DNA of 64,000 bases from NCBI GenBank assembly GCA_963555705.1, contig OY743170.1, positions 30,393,362 through 30,457,361 on the forward strand. The letters run 5' to 3'. This document shows positions 38,188-51,105 of this stretch, piece after piece. Below the pieces are notes generated by a model. That model had not been told where the DNA came from and searched no databases. It saw nothing but the letters and a program-made list of their open reading frames with translations. Origin of the DNA: Ligustrum vulgare (Eukaryota > Streptophyta > Magnoliopsida > Lamiales > Oleaceae). How positions within the stretch are numbered: position 1 is the first letter of the stretch; every line of letters starts with the position of its first letter. Both the position numbers and the translations under genes were made by a program.

Positions 38188-40869
38188 TGTAACACCCCAA
38201 GTTCAAAATCTTAAATCTAGGCGTGTTAACTTTTCTCTACTTAAATGTGGAAAAGAAATCATTTAAAACCTCAACATTTTCATTTTCTATTATAAAATTT
38301 CACAAAAATTTCGGCAGAGTCTCTTCTATAAATTGGACATAACCAACCTGTAGAGGGACATCAAAACCATTTTAAGGTACACATCTCAACTCATTCAATC
38401 CCAAATATCATCAAAACCATTTCAATAAGTCCCAAACTCCTCAACAATATAATTCCAAGTAATAAACTTTAGCAAATGAAATAAGAGGTAATTTAACCTC
38501 TAATACTACACCCATACTTATTCAAAACTAATTTCAACCAAAAAATTAACAATAATATATGAATTAGGGAATAATTAATGAGAAACTTAAATACATTCTA
38601 ATTTAACTTTATTTTCAAAGATTGAAGGTGGGTATAGCCTGAGTCTGTCACCGAGTGCCCTCCTCGTCTCATCTAGTTTTCATCACCTGAAATATTGAGG
38701 AGGGATTGGGGTGAGCTAAAGCTCAGTAAGCAAACTTCGTGCAAGTGATGCATGCTTATGACATGAAATGTTTTAAACTTTGAAATATGTATCCCCATTC
38801 ACTTTAACCTTTCAAAACTTTCAAACTTTTCAAGCTTTCACTTGACATTTCAAAACTTTTACTTCCTTCCATCGTGAGCTCACTTAGTGTATCTTCTAGT
38901 CAATCAGATAACAGTGGGCAATTCTTATTTGGAACCATATTAATATTCAAATTTCCACCGTAAAACAGTTTAACATTCACTTTCCCACCGCAAAGCGGTC
39001 ATTCACTTTATTCCACCGCAAAGCAGCTCATTTCATTCGGGTACGCCGGTCCCCCGCGCCCCATTTCCCACTCGCATATTTCATGACATAGAAGTACACC
39101 CATTCTTTCTTGAAAAACTTAGGATACATAACTTTTGACAAAATTTGCACTTTGATACATTCTTTTCATTAAAACATTTGACTTCCCCATTTCGATGTCA
39201 ATGCATGCTTAATGATGCAATGACATGATAACGTGCATGCTTGAACATTTCCTTAAATACACATAATTGCATATGGTAAACCAAAAGCATTAGAATTCCG
39301 TAATGAACACGAATGTCAATTAAGCACATAATTCCACATTGAACATTCAACTATGCTGAGAGAAGGAGAAGTTTACTTACGTGTTGCCCTTAATATTTAC
39401 CGTTATCTTGACTTGCAAGTGAAAGAGTCTCAGATGCCCGTCACGTCAATGTGTCCAATAATCCTAATTTATATCCATTCATTAAATAAAATATGCTTTA
39501 AGTTTGAAAGCACATTTCACGATTCATTTCAATACTAAAAAAAAGAAAAAAAACCTATCAATTTAACTCAAACGTGACCTTACGTTTAGATTAAAGAACA
39601 TAAACCAGAAGGAGTCTTTCATGCTTCCAATTTCCAAAATATTACATTCTAAATCCCTAAATGCATAAGAATGTAAGATTATAATCAAGGTCTCAATTTA
39701 TCTAAAATTAATCAAAACAATTGCATTAATAAATCCCAAAACTGAAATTCCAACTTAAAGTTCCAGATAAACTCTTAATTTGAAAATCATAAAATTTTCA
39801 TCCAAAAGTTAAAGTTTAAACGATTGACAAATTTCATAAATTCAAAACTCTAAAATATGAAAAAGATTTTTATTATAATTTAAACTTTAATCAAATAGTT
39901 AACTAAGCTACAAATTTCATGAATTAGATTTATAGCACAATCTATACATACGTTTATATACATTAATCAACCTGAAATTTACAATACAACTCAAATTAAG
40001 GTAGAAATTTAAATAAAGTAATTAATTTTTACGAATCCATAAAATCTGAAAAGTACACACACACACACACGTATGTGTATATATATATATTGCCCAAAAT
40101 CTGGATTTAACTGTTTAAATTTCAAAATTTTAAAAAAATCCAAATCTGAAATGTTCACATAAATACATACATTCAACATATATACATCAATACATATAAA
40201 CATGTGTATGCGTGTAAAAGAGTGTGTTGTGTGTGTAAAAGAGTGTGAGTTGCAGACCGTGGGTACGGGCTATGGTGGAGCCCGACCAATGCGTGTGGAA
40301 GGGAGAGAAAAAGGAAGTCTTACCGTGGGAGGGGAGGTGGTGGTCGCTGCAGTGGGCGGAGAACTCCGGTGGGGTGGCGGTGTATCGAGAGAGTGAGGGT
40401 GGTTCGGTTGGGGTGTGAAGCGAGAGAGAGACAGAGAGGCTGAGAGAGAGGAGTGAATGAGAGAGGGAGAGAGAGAGAGAGGATCGAATCTGAGGTGATT
40501 GAATTAGGTTTAAACATAATCTTTTGAAATTTGCAATTTGGTCCCTCGTTTCTCTCTATGTACATAACTTAATCCATAAGTTCTATTTACTCTCCAATTG
40601 CCACCAACTTTCCCCCAACTTTCGATATAACACAATAAAATAGAAAATAACATGCTTAAGCACTGAGAAAAATAATCACATAGAATTGCTCGTAATAATT
40701 TATGAACTTTCTAATTGGTACATTGATCGAGACGGCATCCAAGTCCTTCCACCGCAAGATAATTCAAATCATTGACATAAAATTTATCAAATTTAAAATT
40801 TATAATAACATTAATATAAATGTCACGTAGAATTTAAAGATGCACGTAACAATGAAAAACGGTATTACA
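38188..40869 (-). repeat. 3' LTR of the chromovirus
   Basis: 2682 bp. Carries three stem-loop units (38950-39030), a short CA-TA microsatellite (40055-40091), a GA tract (40420-40480, CT-rich on the sense strand) and a sense-strand GTAAGAC at 40317-40323. Confidence 0.95.
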
Positions 40870-40899
40870 ATTCCTTACCCCCTAAAAAGAAATTTCGTC

Positions 40900-41460
40900 C
40901 TCGAAATTAAAACTTACCAAAAAGGTGTGGATACTTGGCACGCATTTCATCTTCGCGTTCTCAAGTAGCTTCTTCTACTGCATGATTCCTGCAAAGGGCT
41001 TTAACTAATGTTACCTTCTTTCTCCTAAGTTCCTTATTAGCCTTTTCTAAGGTTCTCGCATGTGACTATTCATATATCAATTTCTCACGAAGACCTAATT
41101 ACTCATAGCTGAGAATATAAGATGAGTCTGGATAATACTTCCTCAGCAATAAGACGTAAAACCCTTTTGTATTCCAGATGGTTTTGGTAGCAATGCAATC
41201 AGATAAATTAGGTCACTCATCATTTCTAGCCTCTCAAGGGGCCAACAAAAAAGCTCAACCTTCCTTTCTTTTCGAACCTCATAATTCATTTCATTGGAGC
41301 TACCTTCAAAAAGATCATATCGCCTGCGGCGAATTTCAAAGATTTCCTTCTTTTGTTCGCATAGCTTTTCTGTCTACTCTGTGTAGTTTTCATCCGCTGA
41401 CGAATCTTTTCAACAACTTTTACTATTTGTTGTACTATTTCTAGATCCAATAACTTTCTT
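40900..41460 (-). pseudogene. Integrase C-terminus with chromodomain-like end
   Basis: Reading from 41444 gives VQQIVKVVEKIRQRMKTTQS, then RQKSYANKRRKSLKFAAGDM and FLKVAP (the SH3-like integrase tail). Further down, RRKKVTLVKALCRNHAVEEA, then REDEMRAKYPHLF at about 41030-40935 is the chromodomain-like terminus typical of Tekay/Del elements. The protein would have guided insertion to chromatin. Stops are present, and the catalytic core upstream is replaced by non-coding spacer. Confidence 0.8.
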
Positions 41461-42659
41461 TATCCTAGTGAACTGACGATCTACACTTCCTATCGTATAG
41501 TACTCAATACGGATCGAAGTTTGATAGTTATTGTTGCAGGAGACCATCAACCGACATTATCCCACTTATGAATCCATTCACTAACTTTCTATTTCCAGCC
41601 TTTCATAGGATCTATTCTAACATCTAAACCTTATTATATATATATATTGATTGATCACATTCTTAAAACTAAAATCAAGAAGATTGACCAAAGTAAGACT
41701 TTATAATCCAGAATTAGTGAGACTTGACGTCCATACCAAAATATACAGTAGAAATACTAAAACTTTGACAGAATCTTTCTAGAAAGATTTACAAACGAAA
41801 TCCTTTCTAAACATGCTAACATTTCTTTTAAAATCGGAGGATCAAACTTAAATCCTGTAACACATACTTATATATTCTAATCAAGTATTCAGCATCATAC
41901 ACTCATCTTAAAACTAAAGCCAAGGTACTAATTTAAGAATCCATGCTTTCAAAATCATCATAAGATCAATATGACGTTCTTAAATTTTATTATTATTTTT
42001 TTTTTCCAAAACCTCAATGTATGCCATATTTCAACAATACTCTAACCAAGTATTTTATAAATAAATTATTGACCTATCACTAATGAATAAGACTTTTGCG
42101 ATTCATATAGGATTCATCATCAAGTTTACTTAACCCAAAGATACAATTCCACGATAAGTAAAAGTTACACTAATGATCATTAGATTTTTAAACAATCCAA
42201 ATTTATGTATATTCCATGGAGATCTCAATATGTACAATATACTTTATTCACATCTAATGCATAACCAACAATGAGTAATCCCAACTACATCACCAAAATT
42301 TTAAATAAATTCATCTATCTTATCATAAACAAATGAAGTTTCCCGACCATAGATCATATTTAGCGATAAACAAACCATTGATCAAGATAAGATTAATTAG
42401 TTCAAACATATCATCACACTATTCTTCCATAGGACAATCATAACATTCATTAACTATCTATTCACCATGACTTGTGGTAATCATGTGACATGCCACTAAT
42501 CACCATACCATATGACCTCAACATTTAATCATATCAATCTCCTTAAGATCACAGTATAATAACCATCATATATATCACATGAACATTTCTACATCAATAA
42601 ATCACTTAAATCTTATATATACCAATCTCTCAATCTCAAAAAATCTTAAATTTTTACAA
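41461..42659 (-). other. Non-coding spacer inside the chromovirus
   Basis: No reading frame. It sits where the integrase catalytic core should be. Its left-to-right reverse complement matches 8900-9570, so it is an inherited part of this element lineage and not a private insertion. Contains a short TA run at 41636-41647. Confidence 0.6.
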
Positions 42660-43940
42660 TTCTTTACTCCCTCAGTTGCCTAGAAGCGTAGGCCATCACC
42701 TTGTCATATTGCATAAGAACACAACCGAGCCCTTTTTATGAAGCATCACTGTATATGACCAACCATTCATTTCCTTGTGGAATAGTTAAAATGGGCGCGG
42801 TTGTCAACCGTGTTTTTTTTTTACTCCTCAAAACTCTGTTCACAATCCGAACTCCACTGAAATTTTGTATTATTTCTAGTCAACTTAGTCAACGGTGAGG
42901 CAATCTTGGAAAACCTTCCACAAATCTTCGATAGTAACCCGCTAACCCAAGGAAACTGCGGACTTCCTTAACATTAGAATACATCGGCCAGTTCCAAATT
43001 ACCTCAATCTTACTCGAATCCACTTCAATACCTTCCCTTGATACAATATGCCCCTAGAATAACACTCTACCCAGCCAAAACTCACACTTCTTTAACTTAG
43101 CAAATAATTTCTCTTCTCTAAGCTTCTGAAGCACGATTCTCAAAACACTTTCATGCTCTTACTCGGACCTTGAATATATCACTATGAAATCAATGAAAAT
43201 GGTAACAAATTGATCTCGATATTCTTTAAAGATCCAATGTATTAAGTTCCTAAATGCCGCAGGAGCATTTGTTAACTCGAACAGCATCACCAATAACTCA
43301 TAATGTCCATATCTAGTACGAGAAACTGTCTTTGGAATGTCCTCTTCCTCGATCTTCAACTAATGGTAATCAGATCGCAGATCGATCTTGGAAAAATACC
43401 CTGCACTTTGAAGCTGATCACACAAATCGTCAATTCTTGGAAATTGATATTTTTTCTTAATTTTCACCGTGTTCAATTCTCTGTAGTCTATGCAAAGCCT
43501 CATATGACCGTCTCGCTTCTTTACGAATAGCATAGGCGCACCCCATGGTGGAAAGCTACGTTGAACAAAACACTTGTCCATAAGATCATGTCTGCTCATT
43601 GAGCTCTTTAAGTTCAGCAAGAGCCATTTGATATGGAGCCTTAGACATTGGGGCTGTTCCAGGAAATAAATCAATGCCGAAGTCAATCTCTATTTCAAGT
43701 GGTAGATCATAAAGATCTTCTGGAAACACATCTTGATATTCTCGAACGATCGCAGTTTGTTCGAGAGAGAGGTTTGTCGACTGTCTTAGTGATCTCAATT
43801 AGTGCCAGCCAAGTAGGCTTTACAATCTTATTCCATCAAGTGACGAGCCTTCATTGTAGACATAATTGGAGTAGAAGGTTTTACCTAAACTCCTATAAAG
43901 CAAAAAGGGCTCGTCTTCAAATGGTGTTGACAATCTAAAC
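42660..43940 (-). pseudogene. Chromovirus protease end, reverse transcriptase, RNase H
   Basis: From 43798 downward: IVREYQDVFPEDLYDLPLEI, then [50 protein letters not shown], then [20 protein letters not shown]. The catalytic box reads [14 protein letters not shown], so the second Asp of the Tyr/Phe-x-Asp-Asp motif is Phe and the enzyme is dead. 43130-42890 gives KCEFWLGRVLF, then [14 protein letters not shown], and 42790-42670 gives the RNase H start (VIYSDASYKGLGCVLMQ). Several frame breaks. Confidence 0.92.
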
Positions 43941-44424
43941 TTGGTCTCCAATTACGGAGATGGATAACTCAATTTTTTTCTATGAAGGTGAGACTACCAA
44001 TTCAGTGGTTAGTCCCACAATCAAACATGATAAGTGTCTAACATTAAGTTCGATGCCTTCTCAACTTCCTGTCGATGTAGACTCAATAACTCAAAGTACT
44101 ATTCGCATTCACTTCATATCCTTCACATAAGGAACTTACAAATATTACTCAATTTTATAATAATCACTACCATCTCATTTTCTCGTTTACATAATCAAGG
44201 TATACATGTCATATCCATTAACAACATCCTTAACCTCTAACTTTACAACATTGCATGTTAACATGCAAAAATTTACAATACTGGAAACATTACTAAGCAT
44301 TTAATAACATGAACAGAAATTTAACTTACCAGATGATCGAGGGAGACGCCCTTGAGGCGTGACTCAGTACCCGCACCATTTTCAAATAAATTTTAAAAGT
44401 CTACAGAATCGCTTTTAAAACTCC
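43941..44424 (-). other. Chromovirus leader, gag deleted
   Basis: No gag capsid or zinc-knuckle motif is found between the primer site and the protease end. Only non-coding leader remains, so gag has been deleted. Confidence 0.55.
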
Positions 44425-44440
44425 TAGCTCTAATCCCAAA
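44425..44440 (-). other. Degenerate primer binding site
   Basis: The reverse complement reads TTTGGGATTAGAGCTAG, two changes from the family form TTGGTATCAGAGCTAG, directly beside the 5' LTR end. Confidence 0.7.
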
Positions 44441-44442
44441 AA

Positions 44443-46351
44443 TGTAACACCCCAAGTTCAAAATCTTAAACCTAGGCGTGTTAACTTTTCTCTACTTAAA
44501 TGCGGAAAAGAAATCATTTAAAACCTCAACATTTTCATTTTCTATTATAAAATTTTACAAAAATTTCGGCAGAGTCTCCTCTATAAATTGGACATAGCCA
44601 ACCTGTAGAGGGACATCAAAACCATTTTAAGGTACACATCTCAACTCATTCAATCCCAAACATCATCAAAACCATTTCAATAAGTCCCAAACTCCTCAAC
44701 AATACAATTCCAAGTAAATAAACTTTAGCAAATGAAATAAGAGGTAATTTAACCTCTAATACTACACCTATACTTATTCAAAGCTAATTTCAACCAAACA
44801 ATTAATAATAATATATGAATTAAGGAATAATTAATGAGAAACTTGAATACATTCTAATTTAACTTTATTTTTAAAGATTGAAGGTGGGTATAGCCTGAGT
44901 CTGTCACTGAGTGCCCTCCTCGTCTCATCTAGCTTTCATCACCTGAAATATTGAGGATGGATTGGGGTGAGCTAAAGCTCGGTAAGAAAACTTCGTGCAA
45001 GTGATGCATGCTTATGAAATGAAATGCTTTAACCTTTGAAATATGTATCCCCATTCATTTTAACCTTTCAAAACTTTAAAATTTTCAAGCTTTCACTTAA
45101 CATTTCAAAACTTTTACTTCCTTCCATCGTGAGCTCACTTGGTGTATCTTCTGGTCAATCAGATAACAGTGGGCAATTCTTATTTGGAAACAGATTAACA
45201 TTCAAATTTCCACCGCAAAGTGGTTTAACATTCACTTACCCACCGCAAAGCGGTTTAACATTCACTTTCCCACCACAAAGCGATCATTCACTTTATTCCA
45301 CTGCAAAGCCGCTCATTTCATTCGGGTACGCCAGTCCCCCACACCCCATTTCCCACTCGCATATTTCATGACATAGAAGTACACCCATTCTTTCTTGAAA
45401 AACTTGGGATACATAACTTTTGACAAAATTCGCACTTTGATACATTCCTTTCACTAAAACGTTTGACTTCCTCATTTCGATGCCAATGCATGCTTAATGA
45501 TGCAACGACATGATAACGTGCATGCTTGAATATTTCCTTAAATACACATAATTGCATATGGTAATCCAAAAGTATTAGAATTCCGTAATTAACACGAATG
45601 TCAATTAAGCACATAATTCCACATTGAACATTCAACTATGCTGAGAGAAGGGGAAGTTTACTTACTTGTTGCCCTTAATATTTACCGTTATCTTGACTTG
45701 CAAGTGGAAGAGTCTCAGATGCCCGTCACGTCAATGTGTCCAATAATCCTAATTTATATCCATTCATTAAATAAAATATACTTTAAGTTTGAAAGCCCAT
45801 CTCACGATTCATTTCAATACTAAAAAAAAAAACCCTATCAATTTAACTCAAACGTGAACTTACGTTTAGATTAAAGCACATAAACCAGAAGGAGTCTTTC
45901 ATGCTTCCAATTTCCAAAATATTACATTCTAAATCCCTAAATCATAAGAATGTAAGATTATAATCAAGGTCTAAATTTAACTAAAATTAATCAAAACAAT
46001 TGCATTAATAAATCCCAAAACTGAAATTCCAACTTAAAGTTCCAGAGAAACTCTTAATTTGAAAATCATAAAATTTTCATCAAAAAGTTAAAGTTTAAAC
46101 GATTGACAAATTTCATAAATTCGAAACTCTCAAATCTGAAAAAGATTATTATTATAATTTAAACTTTAATCAAATAGTTAACTAAGCTACAAATTTCATA
46201 AATTAGATTTATAACACAATCTATACATACGTTTATATACATTAATCAATCTGAAATTTACAATAAAACTCCAATTAAGCTACAAATTTAACTAAAGTAA
46301 TTAATTTTTACGAATCCATAAAATCTGAAAAGTACACACACACACACACAC

Positions 46352-46403
<52 letters not shown>

Positions 46404-46754
46404 CCCAAAATCTGGATTTAACTGTTAAATTTCAAAATTTAACAAAAATCCAAATCTGAAATCTTCACATAAATACACACATTCAACATATATACATCAA
46501 TACATATAAACATGTGTGTGCGTGTAAAAGAGTGTGAGTTGCAGACCGTGGGTACGGCTATGGTGGAGCCCGAGTGATGCGTGTGGAAGGGAGAGAAAAA
46601 AAGGAAGTCTTACCGTGGGAGGGGAGGTGGTGGTCGCGGCAGTGGGCGGAGAACTTCGGTGGGGGTGGGGGTGGCGGTGTATCGAGAGAGTGAGGGTGGT
46701 TCTGTTGGTGTGTGAAGCGAGAGAGAGAGACAGAGAGGCCGAGTGAGAGGAGTG

Positions 46755-46809
<55 letters not shown>

Positions 46810-47195
46810 CGAGTCTAAGGTGATTGAATTAGGTTTAAACATAATCTTTTGAAATTTGCAATTTGGTCCCTCATTTCTTTCTATGTACATAACTTAGTCC
46901 ATAAGTTCTATTTACTCTCCAATTGCCACTAAACTTTCCCCCAACTTTCGACATAACACAATAAAATAGAAAATAACATGCTTAAGCACTGAGACAAATA
47001 ATCACATAGAATTGCTCGTAACAATTTATGAACTTTCTAATTGGTACATTGATCGAGACGGCATCCAAGTCCTTCCACCGCAAGATAATTTAAATCATTG
47101 ACATACAATTTATCAAATTTAAAATTTATAACAACATTAATATAAATGTCACATGGAATTTAAAGATGCACGTAACAATGAAAAACGGTATTACA
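44443..47195 (-). repeat. 5' LTR of the chromovirus
   Basis: 2753 bp. Differs from its partner mainly by longer TA (46356-46401) and GA (46759-46806) tracts, one more stem-loop unit (45209-45310) and scattered substitutions, so the insertion is moderately young. CT-rich leader and GTAAGAC on the sense strand at 46608-46614. Confidence 0.95.
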
Positions 47196-47200
47196 CTTTG

Positions 47201-47422
47201 AGTAGTAGATTAAAAACTCAACTTTGTACAAATTATGCATGATTTTGAAAATTGGATGAAAGTTAACACGTAAAAGAAAAAACAAAAAAACGACAAAAAT
47301 AGTCTGGCCATAAATTAAGAGTGACTCAAAACTCTCTCTTATAAGATAAATAGGAAAGTAAGAGAGGGAAACAAAATTAAAGTTCACTTACACAATAAAA
47401 ATAAATTGAAGTTAATAATATA
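47201..47422. other. Non-coding flank
   Basis: No gene; host side of the chromovirus insertion, beside a CACTA end. Confidence 0.5.
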
Positions 47423-48060
47423 CACTACAAGAAAATTAATCTTATGCTACAAAATTTCTACATATAAAATGAAATTTGTATGCGGAGACTACTTTTTCCT
47501 ACAAAACGCTCGTTTATAGGAATAAGAGTTTGGTTCAAAAAATATTTATACTTAAACTACAAACTTTCCGCATAATTTGTATGCAGAGGCTACTTTCTCA
47601 TATAAAATGAATTTTTTTAGGGATAAGAATTTGGCTCCAAAAATATTTATACTTAAACTACAAATTTTTCACATAAAAATTTTATTTGTACTCAGAGTCT
47701 ATTTGTTCCTACAAAACGAGTTTTTGTAGGGATAAGAATTTAGCTCCAAAAATATTTATACTTAAATACAAATTTATCCGCCTACAAAATTAGATTTGTA
47801 GGCGGAATTTTATTTTTCCATGCAAAAAATAATTTTCGTAGGGATATGATTTAACTCCTAAATTTTCAAACTGAAATAATTCGAGCTCACGAACACGTGA
47901 ACTATTCCTAACAACAAATTTATCGACCATATATATCTACAACAAATTTTCATTTATCCTACCAAATTCTCGTAAAAATGAGGATTCATAGGGCTAACAT
48001 TTGGCTCCAAAAATTCCAAAGTTAGAGGTCTTGTGTTCATGAACATGTATATTTTTCGAG
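47423..48060. mobile_element. One end of a CACTA (En/Spm-type) transposon
   Basis: CACTACAAGAAAA at 47423 is the classical plant CACTA terminus. Behind it come about four direct subterminal repeats of 105-115 bp (starts about 47510, 47625, 47733, 47840) with the phrase TTGGCTCCAAAAATATTTAT and hairpins such as CCGCCTACAAA/TTTGTAGGCGG at 47778-47805, the usual transposase-binding layout. The opposite end is not in the window. Confidence 0.8.
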
Positions 48061-50132
48061 AAAAAATTCGTGAATAGAGAAAAATCCTCAATTTTTTCAC
48101 TAGTCTCCATAAAAAAAGAGTCAAAATTTAGTCTAACCTGGATGACCAAAAAAAGAAAAAAAACAAAATAAGAATGAAAAACTTCTCCCCCAAATTACAT
48201 TCCTTCCCTTCACCCTCTCGGTACTTTCCACTGTGCCCTAGGGCTACCCTACCCAAATATCATAAACCTTGTTGAAGAGTTTGGCCTCTCAATCTGATAT
48301 TTGTGAAGGTGAAAAAAAAGTATTAGGATGTTTATGATCCCCTTCAAGCCTCCAAATTCAATTAATTTTTCAGTAAGCATCGTTTAAAATTTAAGAAGGC
48401 TTGCTAATAAGCATCTTTTCAGATTTAGGAAGGCTGGCTAAAAAAAGTATTAGGAAGTTTATGATCCCCTTACAACTTTCTAGGCTTAAGAAGATATTCA
48501 ACAACTCCCTCGGGTTAATGCTGAGAGAAGAAAACGAAAAACGACATAATTTTCGTCCAATTTTTAGTAACTTTATTGTAGTTCATTCCAAAGTCTTATG
48601 CATAGGCTGTATAAGCTCAAATTAGTTTTTAGATACATGAGGAACAACTTGTTTAACTAGGTAATAGGGTTTTGGTGAAACTTGTTTTTTGATTTGATGT
48701 ATGACATATTCCGTCGATCAATTTTGAAACGGGCATAACTTTTGATCCGGCCGTTGGATCGGGCTGAAATTTAAATATGTCATCCAATGGGAAGGGCCTC
48801 AATTTTAGCTCTTAAGTTTATCTAGCATTAGTCTCATAGTTTTAACAAGTTCCCTAGTTTTATTTGCTTCTTTTTCATATTTAGTCTTCTATTTTGATTC
48901 TAATTAGGACTTTTGGCTTCTTCTCGTATAAAAGGAGCCTTTGTAATTCTTTTTAATACGCAGTTTTTTTATTATAAAATACAGTAATTCACATTCAAGA
49001 TTCTTCAAGTTTTGAGTTTTTCATTTTATCTTAAATTGATTAATTTTTGTTGTCAATTTTTATACTTCTTGCTTTGTTATGATTAAGGTAGCTAAGCACG
49101 TGCAGTAATTATTTAGTTGTGTGTGTGTTCTTCTGATTTTGTACTCAAAACAATATGCATATTTTTGAATAAACTCATTCTCTTATCTCATGGTTTACTG
49201 ATTTAAAAGGAAAATATTTTTATTCTAAAATGACGTGGGAAATACCCAGTCTATGTATAACATTCATTAGTAGATTCATAGGTTGTTAGTTATTTATTTT
49301 CTCAATAATGATGCATTATCTTCCAAATCAACTTTGTTGTTTAAGAAAATTGGGACTCGATCAACCACTGAAACTATTCCCACTTGCTTTGATCCATCAA
49401 TAAAGGCTATTTTTGCTACTGCACACACTGAGACACCTGCGAAAACTCTTCCTAATCCAAGTGCACAAAATGCTACCTCTAGAGATATTCTTGATGAGCC
49501 AAATTCTCGTCCTATAAGATTTGTCCGTCGTTAGCAAGGTGGTAAAAAAGTTCTAGGTACTATGCAATTGTTTTATTTTTAATTCCTAATCTATAATAAG
49601 CAATATAGATGTTGTTGATGTGGTTAGATTTTGTTTATGAGCCTTTGGGATTATTATTTTTCAATTTGTTATGTTAATGAGATTTTTGTTGACTACATTG
49701 TGAAACGTAGTTGCCTTGTGAAATAGTAACTCCATCTGATAAGCTAATTTATGTTTTTCTTTTCTTTTCTGGTAGAAATAATTAAATATTATTTGTTTTG
49801 GTAAGTTCTTTTTGTGCAAATATATACGGAATGATCAGCATACCCACTGAAGCACATTATTATTGATTTTTTCATAACCTGAAGGGACATTGGATGATGA
49901 AATAGGAGGGGCTGGAGGTAGGACGCATATCTTTTTAATAGTTAATTTTATTACCCAATTAAGTAACAGATTTGTGTTCGAGGAGTTCATATTATTGGTT
50001 TTGAATGAAGAGGCGTCGGACACTTGCCACAGACTCCTGATGATACTCCTACTCGAGGGACATGTAAACAAATTAAGACTTCTCATATCGTACGTACGAC
50101 TCGAGAAAAAAATCGAGTTTTACACAACCCAA
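48061..50132. other. Unassigned; possibly CACTA interior or LTR remnants
   Basis: No protein domain recognised. A TATA-like box (CGTATAAAAGGAGCC, 48926-48940) followed by a leader-like segment suggests an LTR or gene promoter. The open frame 49283-49534 (83 codons, ending RPIRFVRR) has no family I know. 49880-50130 has weakly coding-like composition but no domain. Confidence 0.3.
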
Positions 50133-51105
50133 TGATGACGTGATCCCATTCGGGATCTCTTGCAGAATTAATATTGCACGCCGAGAAAGTTCAGAGTTTA
50201 GGTTGTTGACGGACAGTAACATGGAGACTCGAGCCTCACGACTCAAGAACCCAAGGTATATTAAACCTTGGACCCGTTAAGACGCGAAGACAAGAACTCA
50301 CATGGGTTGAACGCCACAAAGTTGCCCACGCCTTTGGTAAGTTCGAGTTTTGTGAACGCCACAAAGAGTCGAATAATCTTTGATAAGTTCGAGGATGTTC
50401 AACAAGAACAATATTTAAGAGAAAACACTCAATAGAATTTTTATTAATCAAAAGTTTGCGTTGTATTACAATGAAGACGCCTTTATATAGGCTACCAGAA
50501 TAAAAACCCTGGTCTACTTAGGAAACTAAATAAAATCTAATCTAATTAGGGAATACATAAAATCTCTCATAATAAATTCCTAATTAATTGGAAACAATAA
50601 TAAAAAGAAAGTAAATATAATCTTGAAATTATGAAAATATTGTAAATTTCTGTCTGCACAATTGACTTGTCAATTTGAAGCCCCAAACGACAGAATTTAG
50701 CCATAAAATTAGTGGGATCAAGGTTTGCTCAGTGGCCCGTTTTTACTCGAAAAACATATATTATGCATCTAATTCTGGCATATTCAACTGGACTGCACTT
50801 TGTTTGGCTTGAATATTTAGTCTTTCTAACAAGTCCGCTATGATTCTCATCATTCCCTCCTTAAGGATGATTCCTCCCGAATCATAGCTTTGTTCATGAT
50901 TTACAGCTACCCCACCTGGATCAAATGTGAAATTATGGACTCTATGACATGAATTCCTCCAATTGATGAACACGAATGTATTGAAACACGAGGTTAATTT
51001 GTCAAGGTGGATTTGACTCAAGCTTCCATGTGTAATCAACCTGCAAAAAAGAGTCAAATAAAATGGGGAGGGAAATGTTAGTTTCATGAGGTACAAAGTA
51101 TGGAT
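50133..51105 (-). mobile_element. Element D: 3' end of a gag-protease LTR element
   Basis: LTR 50133-50852 (TGATGACGTGATCCC...ATTCTCATCA) with the adjoining interior on the minus strand. The interior 51105-50860 is the diverged copy of element A's C-terminal segment (LPILFDSFLQVDYTWKLES) and ends in the purine tract GAAGGAGGGAATG. The rest of the element is lost to the right, where GC-rich hAT-like DNA begins. Confidence 0.75.

Larger units (their letters stand above)
38188..47195 (-). mobile_element. Complete but dead Ty3/gypsy chromovirus (Tekay/Del-like)
   Basis: LTRs 38188-40869 and 44443-47195, each TGTAACACC...GGTATTACA in window orientation, are flanked by CTTTG on both sides (38183-38187 and 47196-47200), a perfect 5-bp target duplication. 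The polypurine tract and the Asn-Phe-Glu-Asp-Glu-Ile-like codons adjoin the left LTR (40870-40905). A degenerate primer site (reverse complement of CTCTAATCCCAA) adjoins the right one. The order on the minus strand is protease-RT-RNase H, spacer, integrase C-terminus. Gag and the integrase core are missing. Confidence 0.95.

Noticed and set aside
41178..41444. 88-codon plus-strand ORF
   Set aside because: Shadow of the integrase C-terminus on the minus strand.
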